DNA of 41,414 nt. Source: Verrucomicrobiota bacterium (GTDB lineage: Bacteria > Verrucomicrobiota > Verrucomicrobiia > Opitutales > Intestinicryptomonadaceae). Where the stretch lies: assembly GCA_003343565.1 (NCBI GenBank), contig QALA01000001.1, positions 1-41,414 on the forward strand. The letters are read 5' to 3'. Shown here one piece after another: positions 41,363 through 41,414 of the stretch. The position numbers and the translations under genes were made by a program. Below the pieces are notes generated by a model. It did not search any database and had not been told where the DNA came from. It was given only the letters and a program-made list of their open reading frames with translations. Every line of letters begins with the position of its first letter. Positions within the stretch are counted from its first letter, which is position 1.

Positions 41363-41414
41363 GGCGTGGTAGCCAAGTGGTAAGGCAAGGCTCTGCAAAA
41401 GCTTCATCGTCGGT
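41363..41414 (+). tRNA. tRNA-Cys (GCA), 3' part outside window
   Basis: The 5' acceptor strand GGCGTGG is followed by TA, a D arm closed by GCC/GGC with AAGTGGTAA in the loop, and an anticodon arm AGGCT-CTGCAAA-AGCTT whose loop gives anticodon GCA. The variable loop and the start of the T arm (GTCGGT) follow before the window ends. Confidence 0.93.

Noticed and set aside
1..41414. Search for CRISPR arrays, insertion sequences, toxin-antitoxin pairs or phage genes
   Set aside because: No regularly spaced repeats, transposase motifs or paired small genes were seen.

Overview
The window reads as chromosomal DNA of a Gram-negative bacterium, most likely a member of the Verrucomicrobiota (Opitutia-like, perhaps gut-associated). 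I infer this from three secreted proteins with PEP-CTERM sorting tails, two outer-membrane porins (one with the short N-terminal helix seen in many verrucomicrobial OprP-type porins), an E. coli-type NADP isocitrate dehydrogenase and a nusA-infB-rbfA-nrnA-truB-ribF operon. It is moderately GC-rich, with AT-rich patches at several gene starts. There is no phage, integrase, insertion sequence or CRISPR array.

Layout. 1-7725 (minus): a tightly packed translation/RNA operon, nusA-infB-rbfA-nrnA-truB-ribF, followed by a CNNM/DUF21 membrane protein cut by the window edge; a terminator-like hairpin lies just upstream of nusA. 8488-10903 (minus): a PEP-CTERM protein with its own promoter and terminator, and a periplasmic protein built of two tandem DUF6694-like repeats. 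11210-12580 (plus): a phosphate-selective-type porin with a strong terminator. 13457-15723 (plus): two secreted hydrolases (alpha/beta and SGNH). 15936-17295 (plus): a TetR-type regulator, whose recognition helix is shifted out of frame, overlapping a membrane protein gene, with a palindromic candidate operator in front. 17851-18195: a small membrane protein. 18633-22123 (plus): icd, a PfkB kinase and proA, probably one transcript. 22826-28973 (minus): two close PEP-CTERM paralogues flanking a biotin-dependent carboxyltransferase subunit that lacks its biotin domain, each with its own terminator. 29106-30713 (plus): miaB with a large low-complexity insertion. 31307-33819 (minus): pilT and a tannase/feruloyl-esterase-family protein. 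33916-35420 (plus): an OprB-type sugar porin. 35933-36916 (minus): a Tat-exported metallophosphoesterase. 37023-37150: a promoter-hairpin unit that may be a small RNA. 37764-41199 (minus): trxB-prmA-yhaM-like-rdgB, with 3 nt or less between neighbours. 41319-41414: promoter and 5' part of a tRNA-Cys.

How the genes fit together. Most of the window is housekeeping. The accessory theme is the cell surface and polymer esters: three secreted ester-hydrolase-type proteins, a sugar porin, a phosphoesterase with an anion porin, and three PEP-CTERM surface proteins. No exosortase gene is present, so PEP-CTERM processing must be encoded elsewhere. I did not find an obvious new multi-gene system. The best leads are the 37.0-37.15 kb RNA-like unit, the TetR/operator/membrane-protein module with its paired indels, the PEP-CTERM family with one conserved C-terminal module behind variable fronts, the tandem DUF6694-like protein, and the tannase homologue that has lost both cysteines of the family's active-site disulfide.
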